Shown: positions 9,422-18,988 of the stretch, one piece after another
Layout of the letters: the number at the start of each line of letters is the position of its first letter
Position numbering within the stretch: the stretch's first letter is position 1
Origin: Bacteroidales bacterium
GTDB taxonomy: Bacteria > Bacteroidota > Bacteroidia > Bacteroidales > VadinHA17
NCBI GenBank assembly: GCA_009877105.1
Contig: WXFD01000058.1
Coordinates: forward strand, 1-64,000
Direction: 5' to 3'
DNA length: 64,000 nucleotides
The notes under the pieces: generated by a model
What the model was told of the DNA's origin: nothing
The model's database searches: none
What the model saw: the letters and a program-made list of their open reading frames with translations, nothing else
Made by a program: the position numbers and the translations under genes

Positions 9422-9429
9422 CAAAATTA
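9422..9429 (-). promoter_or_regulatory. Putative -7 element upstream of the efflux operon
   Basis: The minus strand reads TAATTTTG, matching TAnnTTTG, about 46 bp before the adaptor ATG. No convincing -33 box was found. Confidence 0.4.
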
Positions 9430-9553
9430 CCTAAACCAATTCACCCGGCCGACATTTTAACAACATTTAATAAATCAATGTTCAACGTCTTGCGACTAAA
9501 AGACATTTTAAGCCGGTCATTTATTCCACGGAACCAAAGAATAAGATTTTATA

Positions 9554-10936
9554 TTATGATTTTTTAACAATATCAATTATCTCCTCAGCAAGACCATCAG
9601 CCTCTTCAAGGGACCTTCCCTCGGCATAAATCCTTATGACAGGTTCGGTATTTGATTTGCGTACCTGCACCCATCCTTCATGATGTTCAATCCGAAGGCC
9701 GTCTCTTTCGTCAATCTGGTGTCCGCGGAATTTTTCCCGGACCCTGTCAAGTATCATAGTGAAATCAGTTCCGCCGGGGAGGTCAATTTTCCTTTTGGTA
9801 ATTACATAATCGGGATACAAACGCCTCAGTTCACTGACTTTCATCCCGCTCCGGGCCAGATGGGTTAGGAAAAGAGCGATTCCCGCCAGGGCATCCCTGC
9901 CATAATGCAGTTCGGGATAAATGACCCCTCCGTTACCCTCTCCGCCTATCACGGCTCCCCTTTTTATCATTTCCTCAACAACATTAATCTCGCCAACCGC
10001 AGCTGAATAATACCGGTATCCGTATTTTTCGGTTACATCCTTCAAAGCCCTTGTTGAAGAAAGATTGGATACAGTATTTCCCGGACTGTGTTTAAGGACA
10101 TAGTCCGATACTGCAACCAGTGTATATTCTTCTCCGAACATTGAACCATCCTCGCAAATTATTGCCAGCCTGTCAACGTCGGGGTCAACGACGAAGCCAA
10201 GGTCAGCCTTTCCCCCGGCTGTCAGTTCCGAGATGTCTTTAAGGTTGTGCGGGAGAGGTTCCGGATTATGCGCAAAGAAACCGTCAGCTTTTGTGTTCAG
10301 TTCCAGGATCTTTTTCACGCCCAGGGCTTTCAGGAGATCCGGTACAATAATGCCGCCGACCGAATTGATGCAGTCAATCGCAACCGTGAAGTCTGCTTTT
10401 CCTATGATTTCAGGATCAACAAGCTCAAGTGCCAGGATCATTTCAATATGTTTCCTGTTCCATGTATCATCCTGAACAACAGTACCTGTATCATCGATTG
10501 CCGAAAAACTGAAGTCCTCACCGGCAGCAATATCCAATACTTCGTTTCCGTCATCAGCAGAAAGGAAGATCCCGTTTCCGTCAAGCAGCTTGAGCGCGTT
10601 CCATTCGGCCGGGTTATGACTGGCCGTTACAATTATCCCGCCGTCTGATTTTGTCCCTGTTACGGCAAGCTCGACGGTAGGTGTGGCTGCAAGTCCCAGA
10701 TCGATGATATCGATACCGAGACTCCTCAGGGTATTAATAACAAGACTGCTTACTATCGGGCCCGAACGCCGGGCATCCCGTCCGACAACAACCCTGAGGC
10801 GACGGCCTTCATTGCGCCGTATCAGCCATGTGCCATATGCTGCAGAAAATTTCACAACATCAGGAGGCGTGAGTCCTTCACCCGGTTTGCCTCCTATGGT
10901 TCCCCTAATTCCGGAAATAGATTTTATCAGCGCCAT
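9554..10936 (-). CDS. glmM: Phosphoglucosamine mutase (alpha-D-phosphohexomutase)
   Basis: This 460-residue enzyme interconverts a hexose 6-phosphate and 1-phosphate. In Bacteroidota this branch is usually GlmM, which makes glucosamine 1-phosphate for peptidoglycan and LPS precursors. The four phosphohexomutase motifs are present: the phosphoserine loop TASHNP (Ser106), the metal loop DPDVDRLA near 250, the sugar-specificity loop GEGNGGVIYP near 330, and the phosphate-binding loop RKSNTEPVIRIYAE near the C-terminus. Phosphomannomutase or phosphoglucomutase activity cannot be excluded from sequence alone. It is transcribed away from rluB and followed by the efflux operon after a 177 bp gap that holds no gene. 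Confidence 0.85.
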   Translation of the reverse strand: MALIKSISGIRGTIGGKPGEGLTPPDVVKFSAAYGTWLIRRNEGRRLRVVVGRDARRSGPIVSSLVINTLRSLGIDIIDLGLAATPTVELAVTGTKSDGGIIVTASHNPAEWNALKLLDGNGIFLSADDGNEVLDIAAGEDFSFSAIDDTGTVVQDDTWNRKHIEMILALELVDPEIIGKADFTVAIDCINSVGGIIVPDLLKALGVKKILELNTKADGFFAHNPEPLPHNLKDISELTAGGKADLGFVVDPDVDRLAIICEDGSMFGEEYTLVAVSDYVLKHSPGNTVSNLSSTRALKDVTEKYGYRYYSAAVGEINVVEEMIKRGAVIGGEGNGGVIYPELHYGRDALAGIALFLTHLARSGMKVSELRRLYPDYVITKRKIDLPGGTDFTMILDRVREKFRGHQIDERDGLRIEHHEGWVQVRKSNTEPVIRIYAEGRSLEEADGLAEEIIDIVKKS

Positions 10937-11162
10937 ATTGTATTGAATTTAAGACTGCAAAGGTGCAAAAAAAATCCTAATGAATTCCCCGTATTCAATC
11001 ATTGATTAAAGTTTAATGAAGATCGGACAAAATGGTATGATACTGAAAAGCACCCGGCAGAACAGTGTATCCCTAAAACAATGATCATAACTAAGTGCAT
11101 GGCATTTAACAGACTTTAAAACATCTAATACGCAGGAATTCGCAGCTTAGGTTTTTTAATCG

Positions 11163-11170
11163 TATCTTTG
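11163..11170 (+). promoter_or_regulatory. Putative -7 element for the rluB-era-der operon
   Basis: TATCTTTG matches TAnnTTTG and lies 22 bp before the rluB ATG. The remainder of the 10937-11192 divergent gap (256 bp) shows nothing else I can name. Confidence 0.45.
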
Positions 11171-11192
11171 CCGCCACAGAAAATTCAATGTA

Positions 11193-11984
11193 ATGGGTTA
11201 CATTCAGCCCGGGAAGAAAGACAATTCAGGGAAAAGGTTACGTGATTCAGCGGCTTCACAAAAGGGAGTTGTTCTGATCAGGCTTAACAGATTCATTGCC
11301 AACAGCGGTGTCTGTTCCAGGAGGGAAGCTGATTCCCTGATCAGGGGGGGACACATAACGATCAACGGCAAGGTTGTTACCGACATGGGTGTAAAGGTTT
11401 CAGTGCATGACATTATAAAGTACAAAGGCAAAAGGCTCTCATCGGAGAAAAAGGTTTATATCCTTCTGAACAAACCAGCCGGGTACGTAACCACCGTCAG
11501 GGATCCCCACGCTGAAAATACAGTGCTGGACCTGATTCGCGGATGTTGTCCTGAAAGGGTTTATCCCGTGGGAAGGCTCGATAAGGCCACAACCGGAGTA
11601 CTGCTTCTTACAAATGACGGCGAGCTGGCAGGGAAGCTTACCCATCCCAGTCATAAAAGGAAAAAGATCTACCATGTTTTTCTCGACAGGCCGGTGATAA
11701 AAAATGATCTGCTGCGGCTCGCACATGGAATTGAACTTGACGGTGAAATTATATCAGCTGATGCTGTTTCATATGCCGATCCTGATGACAGGACCCAACT
11801 GGGAATTGAGCTTCATTCAGGCCAGAACAGGGTTGTAAGAAGGCTCTTCGAGTCAATGGGATACAAAGTCAGAAAACTCGACAGGGTATACTTTGCAGGA
11901 TTGACCAAGAAGAATCTGCCCAGGGGGAAATGGCGATTCCTTTCAGAAAAGGAAATAAGCATGCTGAAAAGGGGATTTTCTTAA
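11193..11984 (+). CDS. rluB: RluB/RsuA-family rRNA pseudouridine synthase
   Basis: The 263-residue enzyme isomerises a uridine in rRNA (position 2605 of 23S rRNA in the E. coli RluB case). A short basic N-terminal extension precedes an S4 RNA-binding domain (about 28-75, IRLNRFIANSGVCSRREAD). The catalytic domain has the RsuA-family signature GRLDKATTGVLLLTNDG with catalytic Asp130, and ends with the HSGQNRVVRRLFE segment. RsuA and RluE/RluF relatives share these motifs, so the exact target is inferred. It is the first gene of an rluB-era-der operon, with 9 bp to era. Confidence 0.87.
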   Translation: MGYIQPGKKDNSGKRLRDSAASQKGVVLIRLNRFIANSGVCSRREADSLIRGGHITINGKVVTDMGVKVSVHDIIKYKGKRLSSEKKVYILLNKPAGYVTTVRDPHAENTVLDLIRGCCPERVYPVGRLDKATTGVLLLTNDGELAGKLTHPSHKRKKIYHVFLDRPVIKNDLLRLAHGIELDGEIISADAVSYADPDDRTQLGIELHSGQNRVVRRLFESMGYKVRKLDRVYFAGLTKKNLPRGKWRFLSEKEISMLKRGFS

Positions 11985-11993
11985 TTTTCAGGG

Positions 11994-12872
11994 ATGAGTC
12001 ACAAATCGGGTTTTGTAAATATTCTGGGAAATCCCAATGTAGGGAAGTCGACAATAATGAATGCACTCGTGGGTGAAAAGCTTTCAATCATTACATCGAA
12101 GGCACAGACCACGAGGCACAGGATCATGGGGATTGTCAACGGTGATGATTTTCAAATAGTTTATTCAGACACCCCCGGCATCATAAAACCCAGGTACAAG
12201 CTGCAGGAATCAATGATGAGGTTTGTCAACGCAGCTCTCACTGATGCCGATGTGATCGTCTTTGTGACTGATGTCACCGAGGAGAAGGGAGACAGGAATG
12301 TAATCCTGGAGAAGATCAGGAACCTGCATATACCGGTAATTATTGTCATCAACAAGATAGATCTTGGCAGCCAGGCCGGCCTGGAAAAACTTGCAGCCGA
12401 ATGGAAGAACGATTTTGCGGATTCGCCGGTAATCGGCATCTCCGCGATCACCAAATTTAATCTCAACACTTTGCTGGATACCATAATTTCATATCTGCCG
12501 GAATGTCCTCCTTACTTCCCGAAAGATCAGCTCACCGACAAATACGAGAGATTTTTCGCATCGGAAATAATCCGCGAAAAGATATTGCTGAACTATCACA
12601 GGGAGGTTCCTTACTCTGTGGAAATTGAAATAGAAAGCTTCAGGGAAGAAGAAAAGCTCCTGAGGATAAAGGCCCTGATACATGTTGCACGTGTAAGCCA
12701 GAAAGGGATAATCATCGGGCACCGTGGTGAAAGGCTGAAAAAAACAGGTACCGAAGCCCGGAAGGATATGGAGGATTTCTTCGGTAAAAAGGTATTCCTT
12801 GAAATGTTTGTAAAAGTCAGCCGGGACTGGCGCGACAAACCTGCGGAACTTAAAAGATTTGGTTACAGGTGA
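11994..12872 (+). CDS. era: GTPase Era
   Basis: Era is an essential GTPase that binds the 3' end of 16S rRNA and assists 30S assembly. The 292-residue protein has G1 GNPNVGKS (residues 12-19), the switch I region with TTRH, G3 DTPG, and G4 NKID. The C-terminal KH domain carries GIIIGHRGERLKKTG, the RNA-binding GxxG loop. The length matches the family. It sits 9 bp after rluB and 19 bp before der. Confidence 0.97.
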   Translation: MSHKSGFVNILGNPNVGKSTIMNALVGEKLSIITSKAQTTRHRIMGIVNGDDFQIVYSDTPGIIKPRYKLQESMMRFVNAALTDADVIVFVTDVTEEKGDRNVILEKIRNLHIPVIIVINKIDLGSQAGLEKLAAEWKNDFADSPVIGISAITKFNLNTLLDTIISYLPECPPYFPKDQLTDKYERFFASEIIREKILLNYHREVPYSVEIEIESFREEEKLLRIKALIHVARVSQKGIIIGHRGERLKKTGTEARKDMEDFFGKKVFLEMFVKVSRDWRDKPAELKRFGYR

Positions 12873-12891
12873 TTAATAATTATACGTACAG

Positions 12892-14196
12892 ATGAGCGGA
12901 ATTGTTGCGATAGTTGGCAGGCCGAATGTTGGAAAATCCACCCTGTTCAACAGGCTTACAGAATCGCGTAATGCCATTGTTGACAGTGAAAGCGGAGTAA
13001 CACGCGACCGGATATACGGACAGGCGGTCTGGAACGGCGTCGGTTTCTCGGTTATTGACACCGGCGGATACGTGAAAAATTCCGATGACATATTTGAGGG
13101 AGAGATCAACAAGCAGGTTCTTATTGCCATTGATGAAGCCGACATAATACTGATGGTGACCGATGTTACGGCCGGAGTGCATGATCTGGATACTTCCGTT
13201 GCCAGCCTTTTAAGAAAGTCAGGCAGGAAAGTCCTCCTTGTCGTAAACAAGGTTGACAACAACGAAAGGCTGATCGACGCTACTGAATTTTACAGGTTGG
13301 GCCTGGGTGATTACTTTGCCGTCAGTTCAATAAACGGAAGCGGAACGGGCGATCTGCTCGATGCAATTGTGGCAGGCCTTCCTGGAAAGGTACAGGAAGA
13401 AATGCCTGATATTCCCAGGGTTGCCATTGCAGGGCGTCCCAATGTAGGGAAATCATCGCTTCTTAACACACTGCTCGGGGAGGAGAGGAATATTGTTACC
13501 CCCTTGCCCGGAACAACACGTGATTCAATATACACAAGATATAAAAAATACAATCATGACTTTCTGCTGGTTGACACCGCAGGTTTACGCAGGAAAGGTA
13601 AAATAACTGAAGATATTGAATTTTATTCTGTCATGAGGGCAGTCAGGACAATTGAGAATTCTGATATCTGCCTTGTAATGATAGACGCCACCCGCGGGCC
13701 GGAGGCCCAGGACCTGAACATCATTTCACTTGTTACAAGGAACAACAAGGGTCTGATTGTTCTTGTGAACAAATGGGATCTTATAGAAAAAGACAACAAC
13801 ACCATGAAAAGGTATGAAAGTGAAATACGCGAAAGAACCTTACCTTTTACCGATTATCCCATTCTGTTTATCTCCGCCATAAACAAGCAGCGTATACATA
13901 ACATTCTTGAACTCGTCGGCAGGGTGAATGAGAACAGGAAGAGAAAGATCCCCACAGCGGAGCTGAATGAGATCATGCTCGGGATTACCCGGAACAATCC
14001 CCCGCCAGCGGTCAAAGGCAAACAGGTAAAAATCAAATATGTTACCCAGCTTCCCACATATTCGCCCTCGTTTGCATTTTTCTGCAATCTCCCGCAATAC
14101 GTAAAGGAACCCTACAAGAGGTTCCTGGAAAACCGGCTGCGGGAGAAATATGATTTTTCGGGTGTCCCGCTCAGAATCTTTTTCAGAAAAAAATAA
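12892..14196 (+). CDS. der: GTPase Der (EngA), ribosome biogenesis
   Basis: Der is a double GTPase needed for 50S subunit maturation. The 434-residue protein contains two G domains in tandem. The first has GRPNVGKST near residue 8, DTGG and NKVD. The second has [10 protein letters not shown] near 178, DTAGLRRKG and NKWD. A C-terminal KH-like domain follows ([19 protein letters not shown]). All the GTP-binding motifs are intact and the length is typical. It closes the rluB-era-der run. Confidence 0.97.
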   Translation: MSGIVAIVGRPNVGKSTLFNRLTESRNAIVDSESGVTRDRIYGQAVWNGVGFSVIDTGGYVKNSDDIFEGEINKQVLIAIDEADIILMVTDVTAGVHDLDTSVASLLRKSGRKVLLVVNKVDNNERLIDATEFYRLGLGDYFAVSSINGSGTGDLLDAIVAGLPGKVQEEMPDIPRVAIAGRPNVGKSSLLNTLLGEERNIVTPLPGTTRDSIYTRYKKYNHDFLLVDTAGLRRKGKITEDIEFYSVMRAVRTIENSDICLVMIDATRGPEAQDLNIISLVTRNNKGLIVLVNKWDLIEKDNNTMKRYESEIRERTLPFTDYPILFISAINKQRIHNILELVGRVNENRKRKIPTAELNEIMLGITRNNPPPAVKGKQVKIKYVTQLPTYSPSFAFFCNLPQYVKEPYKRFLENRLREKYDFSGVPLRIFFRKK

Positions 14197-14243
14197 CTTA
14201 CTTTGGTGTGGTTTTTGTGCAAGACTGATTTAAACCGGTAGAG

Positions 14244-14774
14244 ATGAAAATCAACCGCAACATAGTTTTTATTATTTCCGTCCTGGTCGCTTATTCCTGC
14301 ATCAAGATACAGAATCTTCCGCCCGAGCCCTATATTGAGTATACCAGCTTCAGGGTTTTCGATACCATCGATACACTGGGCAACAACGTCAAGGGAGGTG
14401 AGCTGAAGTTTTACTTTGAAGACGGCGACGGCGATCTCGGATATCTTAAGTCTCCGGAGCAGGAGGAAGGCGATTCCGATGAATCAGATCTTTTCTTTTC
14501 CCTTCTGAGGGTTAACAACGGCATTGTCAGTCCCGCACCTGCAGATGATCCCCTCCGCCCTTCCAATTACAGGATTCCCTATATGGAAAGACAGGGTCAG
14601 AATAAAATACTGAAGGGTACGATCTCGGTTATTTTCATGTATCTGTTTTATTCCCCGGAAGACACCATCAAATATGAATTTTATGTAAAGGACAGGGCAG
14701 GTAATGTAAGCAATACTGCCACAACCGGTACCATTCCGCTTTATTATGATGGTTTATATACGGGATCGGATTAG
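14244..14774 (+). CDS. Predicted lipoprotein with acidic GDGDLG motif
   Basis: This is a 176-residue protein of unknown function. The N-terminus is a lipoprotein signal (hydrophobic stretch ending VAYSC, lipidated Cys at residue 19). The mature part contains an acidic motif FEDGDGDLGYL and Glu/Asp-rich segments, then a segment ending with KYEFYVKDRAGNVSNTATT, which resembles a beta-sandwich edge. The GDGDLG motif suggests a metal-binding loop, but this is inference. The gene follows der by 47 bp, so it may be part of the same transcript. It ends 1 bp before the end of the convergent gene at 14776. Confidence 0.7.
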   Translation: MKINRNIVFIISVLVAYSCIKIQNLPPEPYIEYTSFRVFDTIDTLGNNVKGGELKFYFEDGDGDLGYLKSPEQEEGDSDESDLFFSLLRVNNGIVSPAPADDPLRPSNYRIPYMERQGQNKILKGTISVIFMYLFYSPEDTIKYEFYVKDRAGNVSNTATTGTIPLYYDGLYTGSD

Positions 14775-14775
14775 T

Positions 14776-17700
14776 TCAGATCTTCACCCCCATAAATAAA
14801 ATATCGTCCACCTGATCCAGGTCACCCTTCCAGTCATGATAAAATTTCAGGAGTCTTTCTTCCTGTTCCTTAACGGGAAGTGACCATATTTCACCCAGCA
14901 GGTTTTTCAGGCGGGCTATTTTCATCTTTTTACCCTCGGGCCCGCCAAACTGATCCGGAAGACCGTCAGAAAACATATATATTGTGTCGCCTTCATTAAG
15001 ATAATATTCATGGTCGTCAAAATACTTCTCCAGAACTGACTGCCCCCCTACCGACGACCTGTTTCCCTTGATGTAACAGATCTCGCCTCCCATTACGATT
15101 ATCACGGGCCTCATGGCAGAAGCAAACCTGATGTACTTGTTTTTAAGTGAGAATTCACAAACCACTATGTCCATTCCATCGTTGGAGACACCTGTTTCAA
15201 GGTTCTGATTGAGTGTTGAAAAGACCTGCCTGTCGAGCATAGCCAGGATTTCCGATGGCCTGGATATCCTTTGCCGCAGTACTATATCCTGGAGAAGGGT
15301 AGAGCCGATCATCGACATGAAGGCACCCGGCACTCCATGCCCGGTTGAGTCGGCACATACCAGGATAAACCTCTCATCATCAAACTTGTCGAACCAGTAA
15401 AAATCACCGCTGACTATGTCGCGCGGCTGCAGGATAATAAAGGCTTCCCTGAAATGTTCCCTCAGTTTATTTATATCAGGAAGGATGCTTGACTGGATCC
15501 TCCTTGCATAATTGATACTGTCGGTTATTTCCAGATTCTGCAGTTCTATCTCTTCCTTCTGCTTTATGACAACCCGGGTCCTGGCTGCCAGTTCATTCTC
15601 AAGGTATTCCTGGATCTTTTTCTGGGCCTTCTCCCTCTGGCGGACAATGACGATCAATATTCCCGCAACCAGCGCGGTAACTGACAAAACAAACCACCAG
15701 GCCCTCCAGAAAGGCGGTTTTATGTTGATCTCAAAGGAAAGGGGGTCACTCTGACCAAGCCCGTCTTCATTCACTGACACCAGATTGAATGTATATTTAC
15801 CATCCCTGAGACTGTATGAAGCTTCCCTTGTCCTGGATACAGGCGACCAGTCGTCGTCATAGTTCTTCATGAACGTACTGTAATAAACTTCCTCGGGATT
15901 TGAGAAGCTGATGCCTGTATAGTTTATCCTGATATTGTACCTTTTCCTGTATGGAAATGAAAAAACAGGCTGATACTGATATTCCACATCATTGATAACA
16001 ATATAGTTGATATTGTTTACCGGTGCGGTTTCCTTTTTCCGGTCCTTCGACCTGTCGTACATCACAAGGCCTTCGGTCGTACCAATGAATATTTTCCCAT
16101 CAGCCGATTCATATATTGCATTCGGATTGCAGGAACCGCCTTTTGCAAAATCGGTGGTATAGGTTCTTGTCGTCCCTATACCCGGTGAATATACCGAAAA
16201 GCCCCTTTCATGTCCGATCCACACCTGGTCTTCGCGGTCGGAAAGTATGCTGTAAGCGTAATTTGACAATAGTCCGTTTGAGGTACTGATACCCTGCACC
16301 GAATCGGGTGTACATCTGAACACTCCGTTACCAAGAGTAGCAGCCCAGATATTGTTCTCCTTATCCCTGGCCAGGGAAATGATCTTGTTCAGAAGTCTTC
16401 CGTACATTGGTACTCCTGATGAACTGATTCCTTCATCGGGATCAATCCTGTAAAGCCTGTCGCTCTCGGTTGCAACATAACCGCTGCCGTCATCCGCAAC
16501 AAGGATCTGGTTTATACTGTTATGCGGAAGACCTGTATTTATATTGTAGGTTTTTTTAATTGTTCCCGTTCTTTTTGAAACAATGATCACTCCGTTCAGG
16601 GTCGACAGCCATATATTTTCACCTGCGACACAGATATTGGCAATGTAATCGGATCCTGAATCGCCCGACCGGAAGAACCTGTCTGTTTTACCTGCTGAAT
16701 TTCGTTTGTAAAGTCCATCTCCCTTGGTTCCTATCCATATGTTGTTTTCATCATCCTCAAAGAATGATGCGATCTCAACCTTACCCGACAGCCCTGTAAA
16801 CGGAACAAAGGGTCCGGCTTCTCCGTCAGGCGGGTTGAAAGTATAGAATCCTGCAGGTGTTCCCAGAAGATAATTGCTGCCCGATCTCCCTATGTGGATT
16901 ATGCTTTTGGGATCTCTTTCTTTACCGGGTGCGAAAAACTGAAAAGCTTCGTTGTTCAGCATTGACAAACCATCGCCGTTGAAGCCCAGCCATATATTTT
17001 TTTCGGCGTCCTGAAAGATAACGCTTACATTATCGCCGGCAAGTCCTGACGATCTGGAAAAAAACTGCACTCCGGGCATTGATCCGTCAGGGCCGGAAAA
17101 TACAAGTTTTACGGCTCCGGATCCGGAGGTTGATAACCACATATTGCCATCTGTGTCAGTCATTGCATTTTTTACCGTCAGCATTTCAAGCTCGGGATAA
17201 CCGCTGAAACGTGATATTGAATATTCCCCTCCTGCAGATTTAGTGAGGTGGAATATTCCGTTGCCGTCAGTTCCTATGATGAAATCCTGAGTTCCTTTCA
17301 ATTTGTTTACTGTCACAATGCTTGAATAATCAAATCCTTCAATCCTGTCCCTGATCAGTATTGAATCAGCCGTTATACGGCATACCAGGAGATTTTCCTG
17401 TGTTCCCAGCAGAAGCTCACCGGAGGGATCCAGGCAGGCGGAAAGCATTACAGGATCAGACATGACATGAATTTCCTTCACCTCATCGATTTTCCCGGGA
17501 TTTATCCTGAACACCGATTTCCTTTGCGCAACAGCATAAACGAATCCGCCCTGATCCTCAAAAAAAGCACTTACTGCAGAAGAATTTGACAAACTGACCT
17601 GCCGAAGAGATCTTTTTTTCAGATAAAAAACCGTTCCGTCATTGCAGCCAAACCAGGTATCTCCCCTGCTGTCGGTGAATGAAGCTGTGGGATACCGTCC

Positions 17701-17931
17701 TGACACTGAATCGGGAAAGACGACAGGATAAAAACGGAATCCGTCAAACCGGGCAAGGCCTTCTGTAGTGCCAACCCACAGGTAACCGTCAGGGCTCTGG
17801 CTGATGGTATATATCACCCGGCTTGGAAGATTGTTATCTGATCCAAAGTTTCTGAACCTGAAAACCTGGCCGGAAGATAAACCCGTAATAAAGACTATGC
17901 ACACCAGGGTGCTGAACAAGGTTTTGCGCAT
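14776..17931 (-). CDS. Two-component-propeller protein with SpoIIE-type phosphatase
   Basis: The 1051-residue protein joins a periplasmic sensor to a cytoplasmic effector. A signal peptide (to about 21) is followed by many propeller repeats of the type xxDGYLWVGTTEGLARFDG (about 24-660), then a Y_Y_Y domain (about 675-740) and one membrane helix (FVLSVTALVAGILIVIV). A coiled-coil linker precedes a PP2C/SpoIIE phosphatase domain with SGDFYWFDKFDDE, CADSTGHGVPGAFMSMIG and a C-terminal FSDGLPDQFGG. The two Asp-containing motifs that bind metal are intact. Most Bacteroidota proteins with this sensor end in a histidine kinase; here the output is a serine/threonine phosphatase. Its target, perhaps an anti-sigma or anti-anti-sigma factor, is not in the window. 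Confidence 0.88.
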   Translation of the reverse strand: MRKTLFSTLVCIVFITGLSSGQVFRFRNFGSDNNLPSRVIYTISQSPDGYLWVGTTEGLARFDGFRFYPVVFPDSVSGRYPTASFTDSRGDTWFGCNDGTVFYLKKRSLRQVSLSNSSAVSAFFEDQGGFVYAVAQRKSVFRINPGKIDEVKEIHVMSDPVMLSACLDPSGELLLGTQENLLVCRITADSILIRDRIEGFDYSSIVTVNKLKGTQDFIIGTDGNGIFHLTKSAGGEYSISRFSGYPELEMLTVKNAMTDTDGNMWLSTSGSGAVKLVFSGPDGSMPGVQFFSRSSGLAGDNVSVIFQDAEKNIWLGFNGDGLSMLNNEAFQFFAPGKERDPKSIIHIGRSGSNYLLGTPAGFYTFNPPDGEAGPFVPFTGLSGKVEIASFFEDDENNIWIGTKGDGLYKRNSAGKTDRFFRSGDSGSDYIANICVAGENIWLSTLNGVIIVSKRTGTIKKTYNINTGLPHNSINQILVADDGSGYVATESDRLYRIDPDEGISSSGVPMYGRLLNKIISLARDKENNIWAATLGNGVFRCTPDSVQGISTSNGLLSNYAYSILSDREDQVWIGHERGFSVYSPGIGTTRTYTTDFAKGGSCNPNAIYESADGKIFIGTTEGLVMYDRSKDRKKETAPVNNINYIVINDVEYQYQPVFSFPYRKRYNIRINYTGISFSNPEEVYYSTFMKNYDDDWSPVSRTREASYSLRDGKYTFNLVSVNEDGLGQSDPLSFEINIKPPFWRAWWFVLSVTALVAGILIVIVRQREKAQKKIQEYLENELAARTRVVIKQKEEIELQNLEITDSINYARRIQSSILPDINKLREHFREAFIILQPRDIVSGDFYWFDKFDDERFILVCADSTGHGVPGAFMSMIGSTLLQDIVLRQRISRPSEILAMLDRQVFSTLNQNLETGVSNDGMDIVVCEFSLKNKYIRFASAMRPVIIVMGGEICYIKGNRSSVGGQSVLEKYFDDHEYYLNEGDTIYMFSDGLPDQFGGPEGKKMKIARLKNLLGEIWSLPVKEQEERLLKFYHDWKGDLDQVDDILFMGVKI

Positions 17932-17958
17932 AATAAAAAGCTAAGTAAATTATTTCCC

Positions 17959-18960
17959 CTATTTCTTCTGGACTTTTCTTATTCCGATAACGGGCTGGTA
18001 AACCGGGACGCCGCCGATGGGAGAGCTGAAGAACTGAAGGGCATCACCTCTCTGATTTTCAAGGGATATAACCACATTATTGTTCCTGACCAGGCTTTCT
18101 TTCTTCTTGTGAAACTGGAAATCAAGCGATTTGCCAATTTCTGCCTGTTCAACGGGGATCTTTGATTCTGCCCAGTTGTCTTCGCCGGAAACAGGTACTG
18201 AGATCCCTTGCTTGTATGTGGAAACAACAAGTATGACTCCATCATCATCCCAGTCGAAATTTTTCTGTTTTATTGACACGATCCCGGTATCGATATACGG
18301 ATAAATATGTGAGATGCTCTTTGTATCATTCCACATCCTGAAAGTATACTTGTATGTGAATGCATTGGCACCTTCCAGCGGAAGATCGCTGTTTGCATCC
18401 CGACTCAGAAAATATCTGTAAAGGTTTCCGTCATCGCCGCTGATCCCTTCGCATACTATCTTGAAAATATAACTGTTCCACTTTTCATTGAAATCGCCTT
18501 CCGAAGGGTTGAAGGGTCCAAACGCATAGTACTTGTTGTCGTATCTGGCATCATCTCCGAATACCCTTGAAGCAAGAAGATTCCCGGTCTTATAGTTCAC
18601 TCCGGGGAGAAGACCCCTTGACTCAATGTTTTTTTCAGGATCCACACCTTTTCCGCCATACACGGAAAACATGGTTTTTGAATTCCATACTCCCTGTAGT
18701 TCATCGTTTTCACCACCAACATCAGGATCAAAGACCTTAATATAAAACTGTCCGCTGAAATCTTTGGGGATGGTAAAGAAAAAGATGGAGAAAAAATCAT
18801 CATCTCCCCATGAGGTTTCTCCGTCTTTCCCGAAGGTGACAAGAAACGGGATATTCTCATCCTTCCCCGGAACTGCCTGACTAGAAGCATCAGACAATAA
18901 GACTGTTACGGATAGAATAGATAAAATCAGAATCCTGAATATTGCAGTATTCACTTTCAT
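17959..18960 (-). CDS. Secreted protein of unknown function in T9SS-type cluster
   Basis: This 333-residue protein has a signal peptide (MKVNTAIFRILILSILSVTVLLSDASSQ region, cleavage near residue 28) and no other membrane segment. I do not recognise a domain. The sequence is rich in Asp, Gly and aromatic residues (for example DFFSIFFFTIPKDFSGQFY and FDPDVGGENDE) and looks like an all-beta extracytoplasmic fold. It lies 27 bp downstream of the end of the phosphatase frame and 28 bp upstream of the PD40/PKD gene, in the same orientation as the PorP and CHU_C genes. A role at the cell surface with those proteins is likely from position only. Confidence 0.6.
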   Translation of the reverse strand: MKVNTAIFRILILSILSVTVLLSDASSQAVPGKDENIPFLVTFGKDGETSWGDDDFFSIFFFTIPKDFSGQFYIKVFDPDVGGENDELQGVWNSKTMFSVYGGKGVDPEKNIESRGLLPGVNYKTGNLLASRVFGDDARYDNKYYAFGPFNPSEGDFNEKWNSYIFKIVCEGISGDDGNLYRYFLSRDANSDLPLEGANAFTYKYTFRMWNDTKSISHIYPYIDTGIVSIKQKNFDWDDDGVILVVSTYKQGISVPVSGEDNWAESKIPVEQAEIGKSLDFQFHKKKESLVRNNNVVISLENQRGDALQFFSSPIGGVPVYQPVIGIRKVQKK

Positions 18961-18988
18961 TGATCCGCAAAAATAATTATTTTATAAT

